Shown here: in pieces, positions 23,552 to 34,344 of the stretch
Layout: each line of letters starts with the position of its first letter
Numbering within the stretch: the stretch's first letter is position 1
Assembly (NCBI GenBank): GCA_037178855.1
Contig: JASJZC010000004.1
Location: 62,001 to 126,000 of the forward strand
Source: Oscheius sp. JU75
Lineage: Eukaryota; Nematoda; Chromadorea; Rhabditida; Rhabditidae
Direction: 5' to 3'
DNA: 64,000 nt
Program-made: the position numbers and the translations under genes
The notes under the pieces: model-generated
Database searches by the model: none
Told to the model about the DNA's origin: nothing
What the model saw: only the letters and a program-made list of their open reading frames with translations

Positions 23552-23880
23552 CTACCACCACCAATTTATTGGACTGGGATTGTTAACAAGTGTAGTAAGT
23601 GAGCATATCGCTCGTCCACGGATGCATTGATTCATGACATTGTAGCCTTGGTCTCTGCAACACTGATTTTGCTTGTCACTGTCCATTTGACAAGTGTAAT
23701 CACATTGGGGAAGATGATTTTCGTTGATCTGGTTGTTACTGCACATGACGATGTCTGAAAGGAGAATTTAAACTTTTGATGAAAAGACCCATGTTTGGGT
23801 CAGTGAGTCCATAAATTCGAGTAACTTTACGTACGTGTGCAAGCAACAACGATAGAGAATAAATAGCAAAGGAACCTCAT
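23552..23880 (-). CDS. Cysteine-rich secreted peptide, 82 aa
   Basis: Two exons (23880-23835 and 23754-23552) join in phase 1. Residues 1-15 (MRFLCYLFSIVVACT) form a signal peptide. The mature part contains C-x12-C-x3-C and CC motifs (NHLPQCDYTCQM, QNQCCRDQGYNVMNQCIRG, AICSL), suggesting three disulfides. It ends NPSPINWWW. A TATA-like CTTTATAAAG lies 27-36 bp upstream. The pattern resembles small defence or antimicrobial peptides, but I cannot match a named family. Confidence 0.6.
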
Positions 23881-23906
23881 GATGCTGACGTTTTCCAATG
23901 CTGGCT

Positions 23907-23916
23907 CTTTATAAAG
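23907..23916 (-). promoter_or_regulatory. TATA box of the Cys-rich peptide gene
   Basis: CTTTATAAAG, palindromic, ends 27 bp upstream of the start codon at 23880. Confidence 0.5.
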
Positions 23917-23929
23917 TGACCATGCGACC

Positions 23930-24400
23930 CCCTTGTTTACTATGCAACTTTTGTGAATATTGTTGTTGTCAACAGGCATCTTTTTGGGTAGCAGGCAAAG
24001 AGTCTAAAATACATTTTCTTTTGAATATCAAATTTTTCGGAAGGTTGTAAATATTTTTTGATAATCTTCATGCCTCCTGGTTTTTGAACTAAGACGTTTT
24101 AGACAGTGGATGTCCTCATACCGAATTATGAAGCAAGTAGATATATTGAGATAGACCCGCTAAGATGTTCACCACTTTTCTACTCAACAACAAACTTTTA
24201 GCTTTATTTGAAAATATGGAGGGATGCTTCATATGGTGCTGAGTGGATCACCAATACGGTTGTGGACTCAAGTAGCTGGTAACTCAAGAACGTGCTGGTA
24301 GAAACATAAATCGTTCCGTCATCAAAAACTTTTTTCAATCATTCAAAGCAAAAGTAATCAAGTAATTTCTAAGTCTTAAAATTAATGTTCGGCTGAATAC
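23930..24400. other. Interval with cullin-upstream-like sequence
   Basis: CTATGCAACTTTTGTGAATA and GGCAAAGAGTCTAAAATAC at 23940-24015 resemble blocks upstream of cullin copies A (24900-25010) and C (50040-50150). No gene is supported. Confidence 0.4.
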
Positions 24401-24584
24401 GGTGTCGATGACGATGATGGTCCGCAACAATACATCTTATTTCAACCGACAGTTTAGAACAAGCTATGGCCAGTGACAGAAGAATATTTCATGTAAACAA
24501 AAAGGAGCTTTTTTCAGCAGCTGCTTGTGAATAAGATACTTTCTTTTCAATACCCAGTTCTATAACGCAATTAAGATAATGCCA

Positions 24585-24706
24585 ACAAACTTCAAGCCCG
24601 AAATAAAACTGGTCAAGCGATGTATCGAACAACTCATCGGAAGACAATATTTGAAACGAAGCGGCGGACTAGTCTCTACGAGTACACAGCGACAGATTTG
24701 TCATAA
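24585..24706 (+). pseudogene. Remnant of a cullin neddylation (WHB) domain
   Basis: After an intron-like AATTAAG the frame reads NFKPEIKLVKRCIEQLIG then RQYLKRS, matching the last exon of cullin copy B (HFKPKIDLVKRCIEQLIEKE). The final LYEY block is only reached in another frame (CTCTACGAGTACACAGCG), so a frameshift separates it. It is the tail of a lost cullin copy upstream of copy A. Confidence 0.65.
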
Positions 24707-24839
24707 TTAATCATCCGTTCTGTGTTTCGGTCCCCGCAGACACGGTTGTTTTTCCTTTCACGTCTTGTTTCATACGAGTCATTTTTTACTGCTTTTTTTG
24801 AAATGTACGTAAGCGCGGCTCAGATTAAATTCTGCTCTT

Positions 24840-25434
24840 TATCTATCTTTAGTAAGAGAGATGGAAGCAGATGTGGACTCCCCAACTCTTTTCAAGTAGT
24901 CATGCGACCATTTTTGTTCACAACGATCACTAACTTTTGCGAGCATGAGCATATCTATAGGCAGCTTTTGACAGCAGACAAAGAGTCTAAAACACAATTC
25001 GTAGAAACAGAAGGTATTTGCTCCTATTACACCACATTTCGCTCGGCGCTGTCCCAATAGATCACTATAATAAATTGGAAATCGATATGCTCGCATCGCA
25101 CATGTCTTGCCTACTCTTTTCAACAAAACTCCATCAAAACTTAGTAACTTAGCAGCAAACTTATAAAATATCTCTGGTAGATCTCTACGTGGCCATTTTG
25201 ACATCACTTTCTCCTGCAAATATTAAATTCAAAATTGTCTTGATTTCTAAGTTTTCGAATTCACTTTGAATGTATCGTGAATATTTTCGTCCTTTTACCG
25301 ACCCAACTGCCCTAAAAAGTTAAATCTAAACGTCTTCACACGCAGTAATCAGCAATGATTGTCTTTTGGGACACTTGAAGCTCATTTCTTTTCTTTGCTT
25401 TTTTCAAAATTGTTGAAAGTTTATTTTTTTCAGA
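24840..25434. promoter_or_regulatory. Conserved 5' flank of cullin copy A
   Basis: Blocks such as GATCTCTACGTGG, ATTTTCGTCCTTTTACCGAC and GTCTTCACACGCAGTAATCAG recur in front of copies B (35730-36050) and C (50200-50830). The stretch ends in TTTTTTTCAGAATG, an AG one base before the ATG. It may hold the promoter and an SL1 acceptor. Confidence 0.5.
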
Positions 25435-27788
25435 ATGTCCATGGATTTGGGTCGCTCATTTGGCATGCTCGATTTTGATACGGAATGGGCTCATCTCCAA
25501 ATCGGTCTGACGGATGGCAGATTCTCGGACACACACAGAGTCGTGAAAACGTCTACAGGTTCCGGCAACATTGTGAGACCATTGTACAAAAATGTTCCAT
25601 AGGCGAGAACTGGTGCCATGACCTGGATCGTTGTTCTGTACTGTCCTAGCCGTATTCTCTCTTTTCCACTTCCAACCCAGCGACAGATCAGATCCAGAGG
25701 GAACTGACTGACTAGAATCACCATGTAAAAGAGCCCCTAATAACGTGAGAAATATGAAAAATTTGCCTAAATTTTTACCGCTGTTAGAATTTTCCACAAT
25801 CTCTGCACTTATGGATTTATTTTTAAGTTGGAATCGATTCTCACACATGCGGAATTCACGGTTAGAAACAAATAAAAAGAGTGGTATACGCTAGAAACCC
25901 CGATTACTAACGAAGGGGGCCGACTACCGTATTTTTGAACGAAAGGGGCTGCCTGCCGAACTATTACCCAATTCGACTTACTGCTCCAGTTCTCAGAATA
26001 CGTAGTACGTATTACTCTTGTACTGTGTACGGTTTTTGTACTGTTAAACAATCAGCGGATGCGGATATCCGAATCCGCCCATCCCTCAGTAACTAGCATC
26101 AATTGTCTTCTGAGACACTTGAAGTTATTTTCTTAGGTGTTTGACTTCTAACTTTGTGAGTGGATTGGGTCTTCTTTCAATCTACGACAAGAACTGGAAG
26201 AACTTCCGCATCAGTTCCAGTTTAGTCAATTATGTTTACCATTATTTGGACAAAGACTTTACCAAAGTGGAAAAAAATAAAAAACATAAGGTTAGTGCAT
26301 AATTTTTTTAATAATATATAAGCTTAGCTTTGCTTTGTAATTTGGAAGGATGTTTTCCATCGTACTGGCACTGAGATCAGGGTCACAACCGCTATTCTTG
26401 ACCTGATACATCAAGAACGTACTGGAAGCAATATCGATTGTGATATCATACAACGCGTTCTTCGATCATACGGTACAACCTTATTTACAGCCTTGCTCAT
26501 CGCATTTCAGTCGAGTTAAATTTTCCCGATAACGTCTATGTTGAATGCTTCGAGGGCGAGTTCTTGCAAACAACTGCTGACTACTATAGAGTAGAAGCTC
26601 GAAAGATCGAGACTTTACCTCGAGTGGAATACCTGAATACTGTCGACAAGTGGATTATAGATGAAGCTACCCGTTGTGCACACTACCTTGACCCTTCTAC
26701 AGAGCCAAAACTTCGAAAAATCATGGAAAATGTTTTGATAAAGGTCTGTTTAAAAATTGTAGGAGGTACGAGTTTTCAGCCATTCTTCTTGCCTCGGATC
26801 TTGCGCCAGATTCAATCTAATCGGTTTTCTGATGAGGGATTATCCGACGATTGGGCCAGAGTTCACAGCTTAAATGAGCATGATGACGAACTGGTGAAGA
26901 TACAAGAAGCCCTGGAGCAACATTTTACTCGTGAAGACCTCGAAACTATTGAAAGCGCCAAAGAAACTATCGGAACTAAAGAAAAAGATACGATACTCTA
27001 CGTGGCCAAGCTTCAAGAAGTTCTTTAAGAAGTTGTTCAACAACAGTCAGATCTGGTCAAAAAAGCCTTTAACAACCACTACGAAGCAATTAAAGCGTTG
27101 GATAAGGCTGAGCGTTCAATAGGGCAAATAATTTTCGGCTGCAATCCAAATGAACCGCTCAATAGAAATGCTGTCAATACCAACAAGTTTCCTGAGATGC
27201 TGGCCAAGTATTGCGACCAGCTCCTGAAAAAGTCGATCAGTACCGATAACGAATTTGATGTCCTGCTTGACCAGGCTGTGGGTTTAATTTATATAGATGT
27301 CTTATTGATTGTATTTCAGGTGGTTATGTTCAAATACCTAGAGGACATAGATACATTTTTAAAGTTTTACACTCAGCTTCTGAGCGAGCGCCTTATTGAT
27401 GAGACTAGCATAGAAACCGAAAACAGTTTTATCGGAAAACTAACCTCCTTAAGTGCCTTCGAGTGCACCCGATACATATACACTATGATGAACTATGCCC
27501 AGATCAGTAAGGTAACTGTTTTGAGTACTTTTGTTGGTGATAAAAGATATTTTTCAGGGTCTCACTTCTAATTTTCGTCAAGCTATGTCTGCTCAAAACA
27601 ATGATCTTCTTACCGCTGACTCCCACCAAGCCAAATCTTATCAGTGTTTCAAGCTTCCTGGTATCCGGGTCACTGTTGCCAACCTTGGTCCGCAGTGTGT
27701 TCACGTTGGTAGTGATGGAATGCCAGATTACAGTTCCAAAAAGCTTGAAGACCTGCGCATTGTTTCGATTTTCCGGTATGACAATTAG
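25435..27788 (+). pseudogene. Cullin-like gene, copy A: broken N-terminus, no neddylation domain
   Basis: The start exon (DFDTEWAHLQIGLTDG) is cut at 25512 by a roughly 570-bp insertion that includes a copy of a COX15-like exon. Coding resumes near 26160 (GLLSIYDKNWKNFRISSS), so the exon with LYGELKQFITDHVSRIFEVG in copy C is missing. Next come ELNFPDNVYVECFEGEFLQT, YYRVEARKIETLPRVEYLNT, ARVHSLNEHDDELVKIQEAL, VMFKYLEDIDTFLKFYTQL and LTSLSAFECTRYIYTMMNYA, all diagnostic of cullins. The frame TAAGAAGTTGTTC at about 27027 has an early stop beside a duplicated AAGAAGTT. A kinase-like patch lies at 27107-27155. Homology ends near IVSIFR; the C-terminal half is absent. Probably a pseudogene. Confidence 0.75.
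25549..25714 (-). repeat. Antisense copy of a COX15-like exon inside cullin copy A
   Basis: This 166-bp stretch matches 44818-44983 with one mismatch and no gap. Read on the minus strand it encodes SQFPLDLICRWVGSGKERIR and the part ending MLPEPVD. Its left edge lies just past the exon's splice donor in the source gene. Confidence 0.9.
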
Positions 27789-27799
27789 CAGATTTTCAG

Positions 27800-29052
27800 G
27801 TTACAGTAGAAGAATTTAAAGTCTTATGGGATCAAGTATGCAATGCTCAAAAGTTGGACATAGAGCTGCAGTCAGCATGGAAATATTACATGCAAAACCC
27901 AGATGAGACGTCTGGTATAGCCCAATGGATCAAGATATCTACTATTGTGAAAGAAAGTTATCGGATTATTTACTACACAGCTGTCGTGAAGCTTGTAGAA
28001 AAAATGGTATTTCAGCGTGTAATTGTCACCAGAAATTTTGATCAGACTTCGTTGAAATGCGATGGATATTCTCATTTTCTCCGGCTGTTCGAATTGGTGG
28101 TGTTTATTAGTCAATCAGCTATTGCAAGCATGCAGGATGAAATGTTCGAATGCGAAGAATCACGAGAATACTATTCATTGTTTAAGGTAAACTTTAACCT
28201 ACAGTGAACCGAATGATTTTAAAGAAATGGATAGTAGCTGTGGACAAACTCTACACACAATATTCTGCAATTTATCTCAACATTATAAATGAAAAGAATA
28301 CTAAAAAACTGCTAAAACTTCCCAACAATATCATCAGCTTCACTAAAGAAGAACAAAAGTTGCTTCTCAAGTTAACAGTTAGGGATTTTGAAATTTGCGA
28401 CTTTTACCTTTCAGAAAGAAAATCTCCGTCGTTTTCAAGTGCGAGCAAGGGTAAAATCTATGCTGAAAGATTTTCTCGCATCGTCTGATTTACCTGAAGA
28501 TGCGAACATTAGTGAATATCTACACTTCGACTTGTTGGGACCGAAGGATTACTTCTTGGTCTTCAATACAACTAGGGAGTTTTTAGAGCAAACCGTAGAA
28601 CCGGAAAGTTTTCTAGTAAAATCATGCTTTTACACGCTTTTAGAGCGAATTTAATGGCACAAAGTGCACCAACGCCCTTTTAACCTTGTTAAGATTGGTA
28701 CCAGCTCTGCCTCTTGTTGCGTGCCTTTTCCCGGTAAGTGAAAGGAGCTGCTACTTTCTCCGCCTAGGCCTGGTTGGCCGAGGATTGGGTGGAGAGGGTA
28801 GCCTTTTACGGCAGTTTCCAGAAAATAATTCTTCAGACTGTGACAGTCGGTCTGCCACCAAATGACGCTGTAGACAAGTCAAAGAACGATAATTGGTTGT
28901 TGGAAAACGTTTTGAACACATTTAAGGATCGCAGTCTAAAGCGTTACATGAGGCAGGGACTTGACTTGTATATGTCGCGAATAACACTATATATAAACTG
29001 CGATGTTGTTGGTAAGACGTTAAAGCCAAGGATTAAGAAAAACAACTCTTAA
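27800..29052 (+). CDS. Unknown helical module X-Y following cullin copy A
   Basis: Exons encode EEFKVLWDQVCNAQKLDIEL, SYRIIYYTAVVKLVEKMVFQ, GYSHFLRLFELVVFISQSAI, then after a 38-bp intron WIVAVDKLYTQYSAIYLNII and SFTKEEQKLLLKLTVRDFEI. Part Y reads LRRFQVRARVKSMLKDFLAS, DLPEDANISEYLHFDLLGPK, DYFLVFNTTREFLEQ and KIILQTVTVGLPPNDAVDK, ending near 29050. It is Lys/Glu/Leu-rich and probably helical. The same series follows cullin copy C at 52168-53432, including the same introns, so purifying selection acted at some time. Whether it is part of the cullin transcript, of the downstream kinase, or a separate gene is unclear. The family is not recognised. Confidence 0.4.
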
Positions 29053-29084
29053 GAACCCTTCGATCCGAGAATTTCACGTGAGGA

Positions 29085-31296
29085 AGATATTACTTACATA
29101 CATACATCCGAGTACGATCCCTGGAATCGTAAACACGATTCCTGGTATCGTAAACACGATTCCTGGTTTCGTGATTCGTACTTACAACTAGTCAATCATC
29201 TGAGTGAACAAGATGTGACTGATACAGAATTATATGGTTTTCGTAGCTGCCAAAAATTCAGGCGAATCTTTGATGAATGTTCAGAGGTTTGAATGGCTCT
29301 GATTCAATCAACATTTAGTAGATCAAATTGTTACATGGAGAACGGCTTTACGCCCTAGCTGAACACCTAAGATTTAGGAGGAATCGTTTTTCTGATTACA
29401 GTGAAGTGAGTTGTGTCGAGCCGAAATCAGGAACTTTTATTGCAGAGAGCTTGTAAAATGTTCTGTGAGGAGATGAATAGTGCTTTGGACTTTGGATCGC
29501 TGCTCATCTATTATCATGTAAAGTCGACAAGAATTATCAACTTTCGTTTTGATATAGGTCCTGAAAAAGTACTTGAACATTGAACAAGTTGAACGTTTGG
29601 AGGAAAAACTTCGACAACGTCAAGAAGCAGAACAAACCTTTCTGGAATATTTCTATGATCCAGAACAAGTGAAACATGCAAACATCAGAAAGTGGACTGA
29701 ATTTTTTTCTTATGTATTTTTTCAGACATTTGTAAAAGTTTTTCTGGTAAGTTTTTTTCGTCACCCGCCCTTGATTTTGAACAGTTCCATACCCAAACAG
29801 AGCAGAGAGAAAGGCAGCAGCAGTGTATAAACCGACTGGTGGATACTCTCGAGTCCTTTCCAAAACTGAAACACCTTCTAGCAAATCAAAAAATCACTCC
29901 CACTAAATACTTTCACGAGGTGGGTTCAAGCAGTAACTATTGTATTAAATTGTTGCTAGGTTCTCTACTCACGGTTAACGACGTCGAAGAAACATCTTCC
30001 ACTGGATTATCTGAGGCATATATGCAGCAACGACTGGGGAAAGGTTCTGACAGGGGATACCGTATGTGTTTATGCAGCCAGTTTTACCAATCTACTTTCA
30101 GCAAGTTGGGTTCAAAAGCTACGAAGTTTCATCAATGACCATCATTCGGCCGCTTTCGAATGGCGGGCAGGGCGATGTGGAACTTGTAAAAGTTCCTGGC
30201 CTACCAGTACCTGTAGTCGCTAAGTTGTTCTTCTTGGGTGTTTCTAATATAGCCGACGGCGAAGCATTCAAAGAAATGAAGGAAGAAATTCGATCACTTC
30301 TGTCGGTGGGTTCATACTTACTTTTTCTTTCTACTTCTAGCTTGTGAGAACTTCACCTTGCATATTTTCAGTTACGCGAAATTACGTACGCATTTTTGAA
30401 TTCTGCACTTTGCGATTTTGTACGCAATTTCGCGTAATTGCAAGTACGCAAGGTGAAGGTTTGGCACGGGTTATCTACTCAATAAGTCTACCGCTGACTA
30501 AAAGTTAACTTTTTAGACGCAATGTCATCCACATGTTGTTTCCCTGTACGGTTATATTGTGGATAATCATCAAATACTCGGCACGTTAATGGAACTCTGC
30601 AAAGGCGGATCCTTGTACTCAGGTAACGAACACTATTACTGTATTGTATCTTTCTATATCAGTGATCAAAGACCTGAAAACACAGTTCTATACCGCATCA
30701 TCCATCATTAATTGGAGCCTCCATGCATCATCCGGATTGCGGTTCATCCATGAGAATAATATTATTCACCGAGACGTGAAACCTGAAAAGTGAGCAGTAT
30801 CACGTTCCAATTCAGGACGAGTTCAGTATGCTACTCAATGAAGAACACAATCATTTGAAAATAGGCGACCTAGGAACTACTAAACTCTGCAAAATTGCCT
30901 CTTCAGTCCTTCACAGTAGTTACACTACAGTACGCGGAACACCTGGCTACGTGTCTCCTGAAATGTTAGCAGAAAGTGAATATTCTTCAAAAGCGGACAT
31001 ATTCGCTCTTGGGCGTTCCATTTGGAGTATGATTGTCCGCCGCCACCCCCCTTTGAATGGCCCACTAGATGAAACGCTGGAAAAGAAAGTACCCGTGTCT
31101 TCCGAAATATGGAAATTTAGCAAGAGGTTTGTGTTATTTCATGAGAGAGATGTTTGCATTTAGAATGATGGAAGAAAATCCGATAAAGCGTCCGACAATG
31201 GCGGAGGTTTACACATTTTTTGAAGGACAAGAGTTACCTCCTACGCCGACAGGTCGCCAAGTGGAATCCAGTCATGGACCTCAACCTAAATTCTGA
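29085..31296 (+). CDS. Helical-domain protein kinase (copy A) with a broken MSP tail
   Basis: Early exons read YIHTSEYDPWNR, a short KHDSWYR tandem repeat, IKLLHGERLYALAEHLRFRR, ACKMFCEEMNSALDFGSLLI, then VLKKYLNIEQVERLEEKLRQ (probable coiled coil), RQQQCINRLVDTLESFPKLK and a LYSRLTTSKKHLPLDYLRHI exon. The kinase domain follows: glycine loop SNGGQGDVELV, Lys in PVVAKLF, PHVVSLYGYIVDNHQ, MELCKGGSLYS, IIHRDVKPEN with the last codon split by a 37-bp intron, KIGDLG, GTPGYVSPE, DIFALGRSIWSMI and RPTMAEVYTFFEGQ. All catalytic positions are present, with DLG for DFG. The frame stops at 31294; the MSP domain found in copy C is only a remnant here. Start and promoter are not identified. Confidence 0.75.
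30351..30458. repeat. 108-bp inverted-repeat (foldback/MITE-like) element in a kinase intron
   Basis: The arms begin CTTCACCTTGC and end GCAAGGTGAAG; inner arms GTTACGCGAAATT/AATTTCGCGTAA and ACGTACGC/GTACGCAA also pair. It sits in the intron after the EEIRSLLS exon of kinase copy A and is absent from the paralogous 39-bp intron of copy C (54610-54648). Confidence 0.7.
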
Positions 31297-31506
31297 GATA
31301 GTTAAGAAAGATGCGTATGATTTACTTTCAAAGACTCAAAGTTGCCGACAATGAAGTAGAAGGATCGAAGCCTCAACCTGAAAGTATCAAAGAAGTCGAT
31401 GGGCAGGCTGCGGAAATAAAAACTTACCTACCAACTCCCAAAAAACAGAACAGTCCGCCGTCAAGGACAAGTGATTCATCCAACTAAACAGTCTATTTCT
31501 CTGGAA

Positions 31507-31712
31507 GACATCATCACTCAGACCGCTAGCAGGATCATGATCAACGCTCCGTTCGATGAAAAACTTACCTACCTTCTCAAACTTACTAACATTACCGATC
31601 GTCTATTGGATGGACAGCCAAGGTCTCTAGCCTGGCCCGTCTAAACCTGAATCCCGTTCATGGATGCCTCGGGCCAAATGAGACTACTACGATTACTATC
31701 AGCTGTGATTTA
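31507..31712 (+). pseudogene. Frameshifted, truncated MSP domain of kinase copy A
   Basis: The frame TASRIMINAPFDEKLTYLLK then LTNITD matches the start of the MSP domain of copy C (PASRIIFNAPFNNKLTYPLK). A frameshift follows, and the next MSP blocks (CLGPNETTTITISCD) appear in another frame. At about 31713 the match ends abruptly at the A/T-rich 3' tail of a minus-strand LINE. Confidence 0.75.
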
Positions 31713-34330
31713 TTTATGATTTATTTATTTATATATTTATAACAGAGTGCTTTCTTCCTCCAGTCCATCAGCTTTGTCCTATCTCGCACTCTCTCATTTG
31801 TTCATCCGTCTAGGGTGGAGATGCCAATCATTCTTCGTCCCATCCTTCTTTGACAGACCTCAATGTAGTTCTTCTCTGCTTCTTTCAGGGTCCAAGTCTC
31901 AGCTCCGTATAATACCACAGGGCTGATGTATGACTCAAACAGCATCTTGCGCTTCTTCATGGGGATCAAGCGGCAGGTTAGCAGGTTCGCTACCTTGTTG
32001 AAGGCACCAAAAGCTTGTTCAATTCGTCTTCTGACCTCATCGGAATCACAGAGTGGGATCGATATTTGTGATCCCAGGAAGATAAACTTGTTTACAAAGT
32101 TGAGATGGGATCCGTTGACCGTCAGGGGCGTCTTGTTTTGAATATTGGACATCAGTACCGTCTTTTTGGTGTTAACTTCGAGACCAAGCGTCCTCATCGC
32201 AGTCGTGAGCTTGTACACCATCCGTTCCATGCCTGGTCTGCTCCTGGAGAAAAGGACCATGTCGTTCGCATATCCTGGAATGGTCAGCTGTTGGCCATTG
32301 ATTCGGATGCCTTCCTCTTCCCATTCGATTTTGTTGATTGCATAGCTCAGTGTAGCTTCGGACTGAGCACATCTCCTTGGCGTACTCCTCTTTTGACATC
32401 AACGACATCAACAGGAACCCGGGAGCCATTGATCAGGATGTATGTAGAACCCGATTCGTAGAGGCGTCGGAGCGTCTTGATCAGAGTGGAGTTGATTCCC
32501 ATCTCCGTCAAAGCGTACCACGTCGGCTGCCAGCTGATTGTATCAAAGGCTTTCTTAGAATCAATGAAGCTCAAACACAGTTTGAGGTTGTGTTCAGTGC
32601 TCTTCTCAATGATCTGTTTGACAGAGTACAGATTATCCATCGTAGAATAGCCTTTCCGGAAGCCCGTTTGCCATTCATCTGCTTGCTCGTCTAGGCATCG
32701 TTCCATCCGTCTCATAAGTACTCGAGTAATTACTTTTGCACAGGATTGCAACAGGCAAATGGGTCTGAAGTTTGACGGGGCGTCCGAATCACCTGATTTG
32801 TGGAGGAGTGTGACTATGGCCTCAGTCAATTCTTTGGGTACTGCTCCTCCGTCCATGAGGTGATTCAGGATGTTGCAGATTACTTGCCCGGCTTCATCTT
32901 TAGCGTGGAAGAGCATCGATGGTGATAGTCCATTCGATCCAGACGCTCCAGATCTTCGGAGCTGAGTTATGGCATGTATGTTTTCGTCTGGTTCAAAACG
33001 AGGTAGATCTTCAGAGTTTCTGGAGGCAGAGGGAGGAATGAGTCCTTGATCGAAGTACAAGGAGTCCGTCAAAGAACTCCTTGAACTTCTTTACCGTCTC
33101 TGTCTGTGATAGGTAGTATTGGTATTCTTTTTTGCTGACATCATCCTCTTCTTCGTAGTCTGAGTGGCCAAAGCAGCATCTTTCAAACTTCGTCTCAGTT
33201 CTACCGCTCTTCTCAACACTTCCTCTTTCCTTGTAACCAGATTGGCTTTAACCATTCTGCGTGCCTGTTGAATGAGAGTCGCATAAGAGATTCTGTCTGC
33301 AGCTGTGTCGTCGTCTCTGGCCAGTCGTCTCATGTGAAGAATAGCCTTCGTTGCAGTAGTCATCCTTGAAGGCAGAGTGTCAGCTCTCATTGCGTCTAGT
33401 GCTGCGGCCTTCAGCTTTTTCTTCAGATCCTTGTATTGTCTCTGTACTGGAAGATCGTCTTCGTTATCCTAATCGCGTTTGCCGTCATCATATTGTCCTT
33501 GAACTTGGAAGCAGTTAAGCGAAAGTTGCTCTTCCGAGTGTAACTTTTCGTTTGTTTCAGATTGTTCCTCCAGACTTGCATCCTAATCATGCGATGGTCA
33601 GAGTTGCCCACGAAGTTGTTCAGAACAGAGACGTCCTTCACGGCTAGATGTCTCCTGCCAGCGATGTAGTCAATCTGATTCCGAGTGACTCCATTCGAAC
33701 TCCTCCAGGTCCAAAGTCGTTTGGCACGTTTCACGAGAAAAGTGCTCCAAAGACGTAGATTGTGAGCTCGGCATAGCTCCACGAGTGCTTTCCCTCTGTC
33801 GTTACCGTCATGAAGCGTAGCCGTTCCAACTATATCTCGATCTGATTCGTCTTGACTAACCATTCCGTTGAAATCTCCCAGCAGGATTGGAGAGAATCCT
33901 TTAGGTGTACGGGTCAGCATGACATCGAGAGTTGCCAGAAACTCGTCGTATTCCTCGTCGGTTGATGCGGAAGTAGGTCCGTAGCCGGCTACCGTAGATC
34001 TTCACATCTGGCAGCGACAGAGTGGCGCATCTTGCAGAATGAGGAGAGAAGACAGCTTGGCTGACGTACTGCTCTTTGATAAGGAAGCCGACACCATGTT
34101 GAGACAACTGTTTGTGCCCACTCCAGAAGAGAACATCCTTCGATTCCACGAACGTGAGACCTCCTTCTCCTCGAAGTCGTAGTTCATTGAGAGCGATGGC
34201 ATCCCATTTGATTGACTTTAAAGCCTCTTGTAGCTCTACCTGCCTCGGAATGCCCAAGAGTGACCGGGCATTGTAAGTGGCACAGTCAAACGTAGCAGGC
34301 ATGGTCTAGAACCTTCAGACCGAGTAGGCG
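31713..34330 (-). mobile_element. RTE-like non-LTR retrotransposon, degenerate
   Basis: Minus strand, 5' to 3': an APE-type endonuclease (FDCATYNARSLLG, ALNELRLRGEG, then ILLGDFNGMV and GNSDHRM in another frame), a linker, and the reverse transcriptase (GSNGLSPSMLFHAKDEAGQV, PSNFRPICLLQSCAKVITRV, FRKGYSTMDNLYSVKQIIEK, FIDSKKAFDTISW, RGVRQGDVLSP). The catalytic YADD box reads YAND. After it come GLEVNTKKTVLM and LYGAETWTLKEAEKNYIEVC with RRMGRRMIGIS, typical of the RTE clade. Frames are broken in at least three places. The 3' end has AAATAAATAAATC repeats at 31713-31742. It interrupts the MSP domain of kinase copy A. Confidence 0.9.
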
Positions 34331-34344
34331 GTAAACGTCTGTAT

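Noticed and set aside
28198..28202. 18-bp intron in module X between SLFK and the next exon
   Set aside because: Too short for a nematode intron; the AG 20 bp further downstream gives a 38-bp in-phase intron in both copies.
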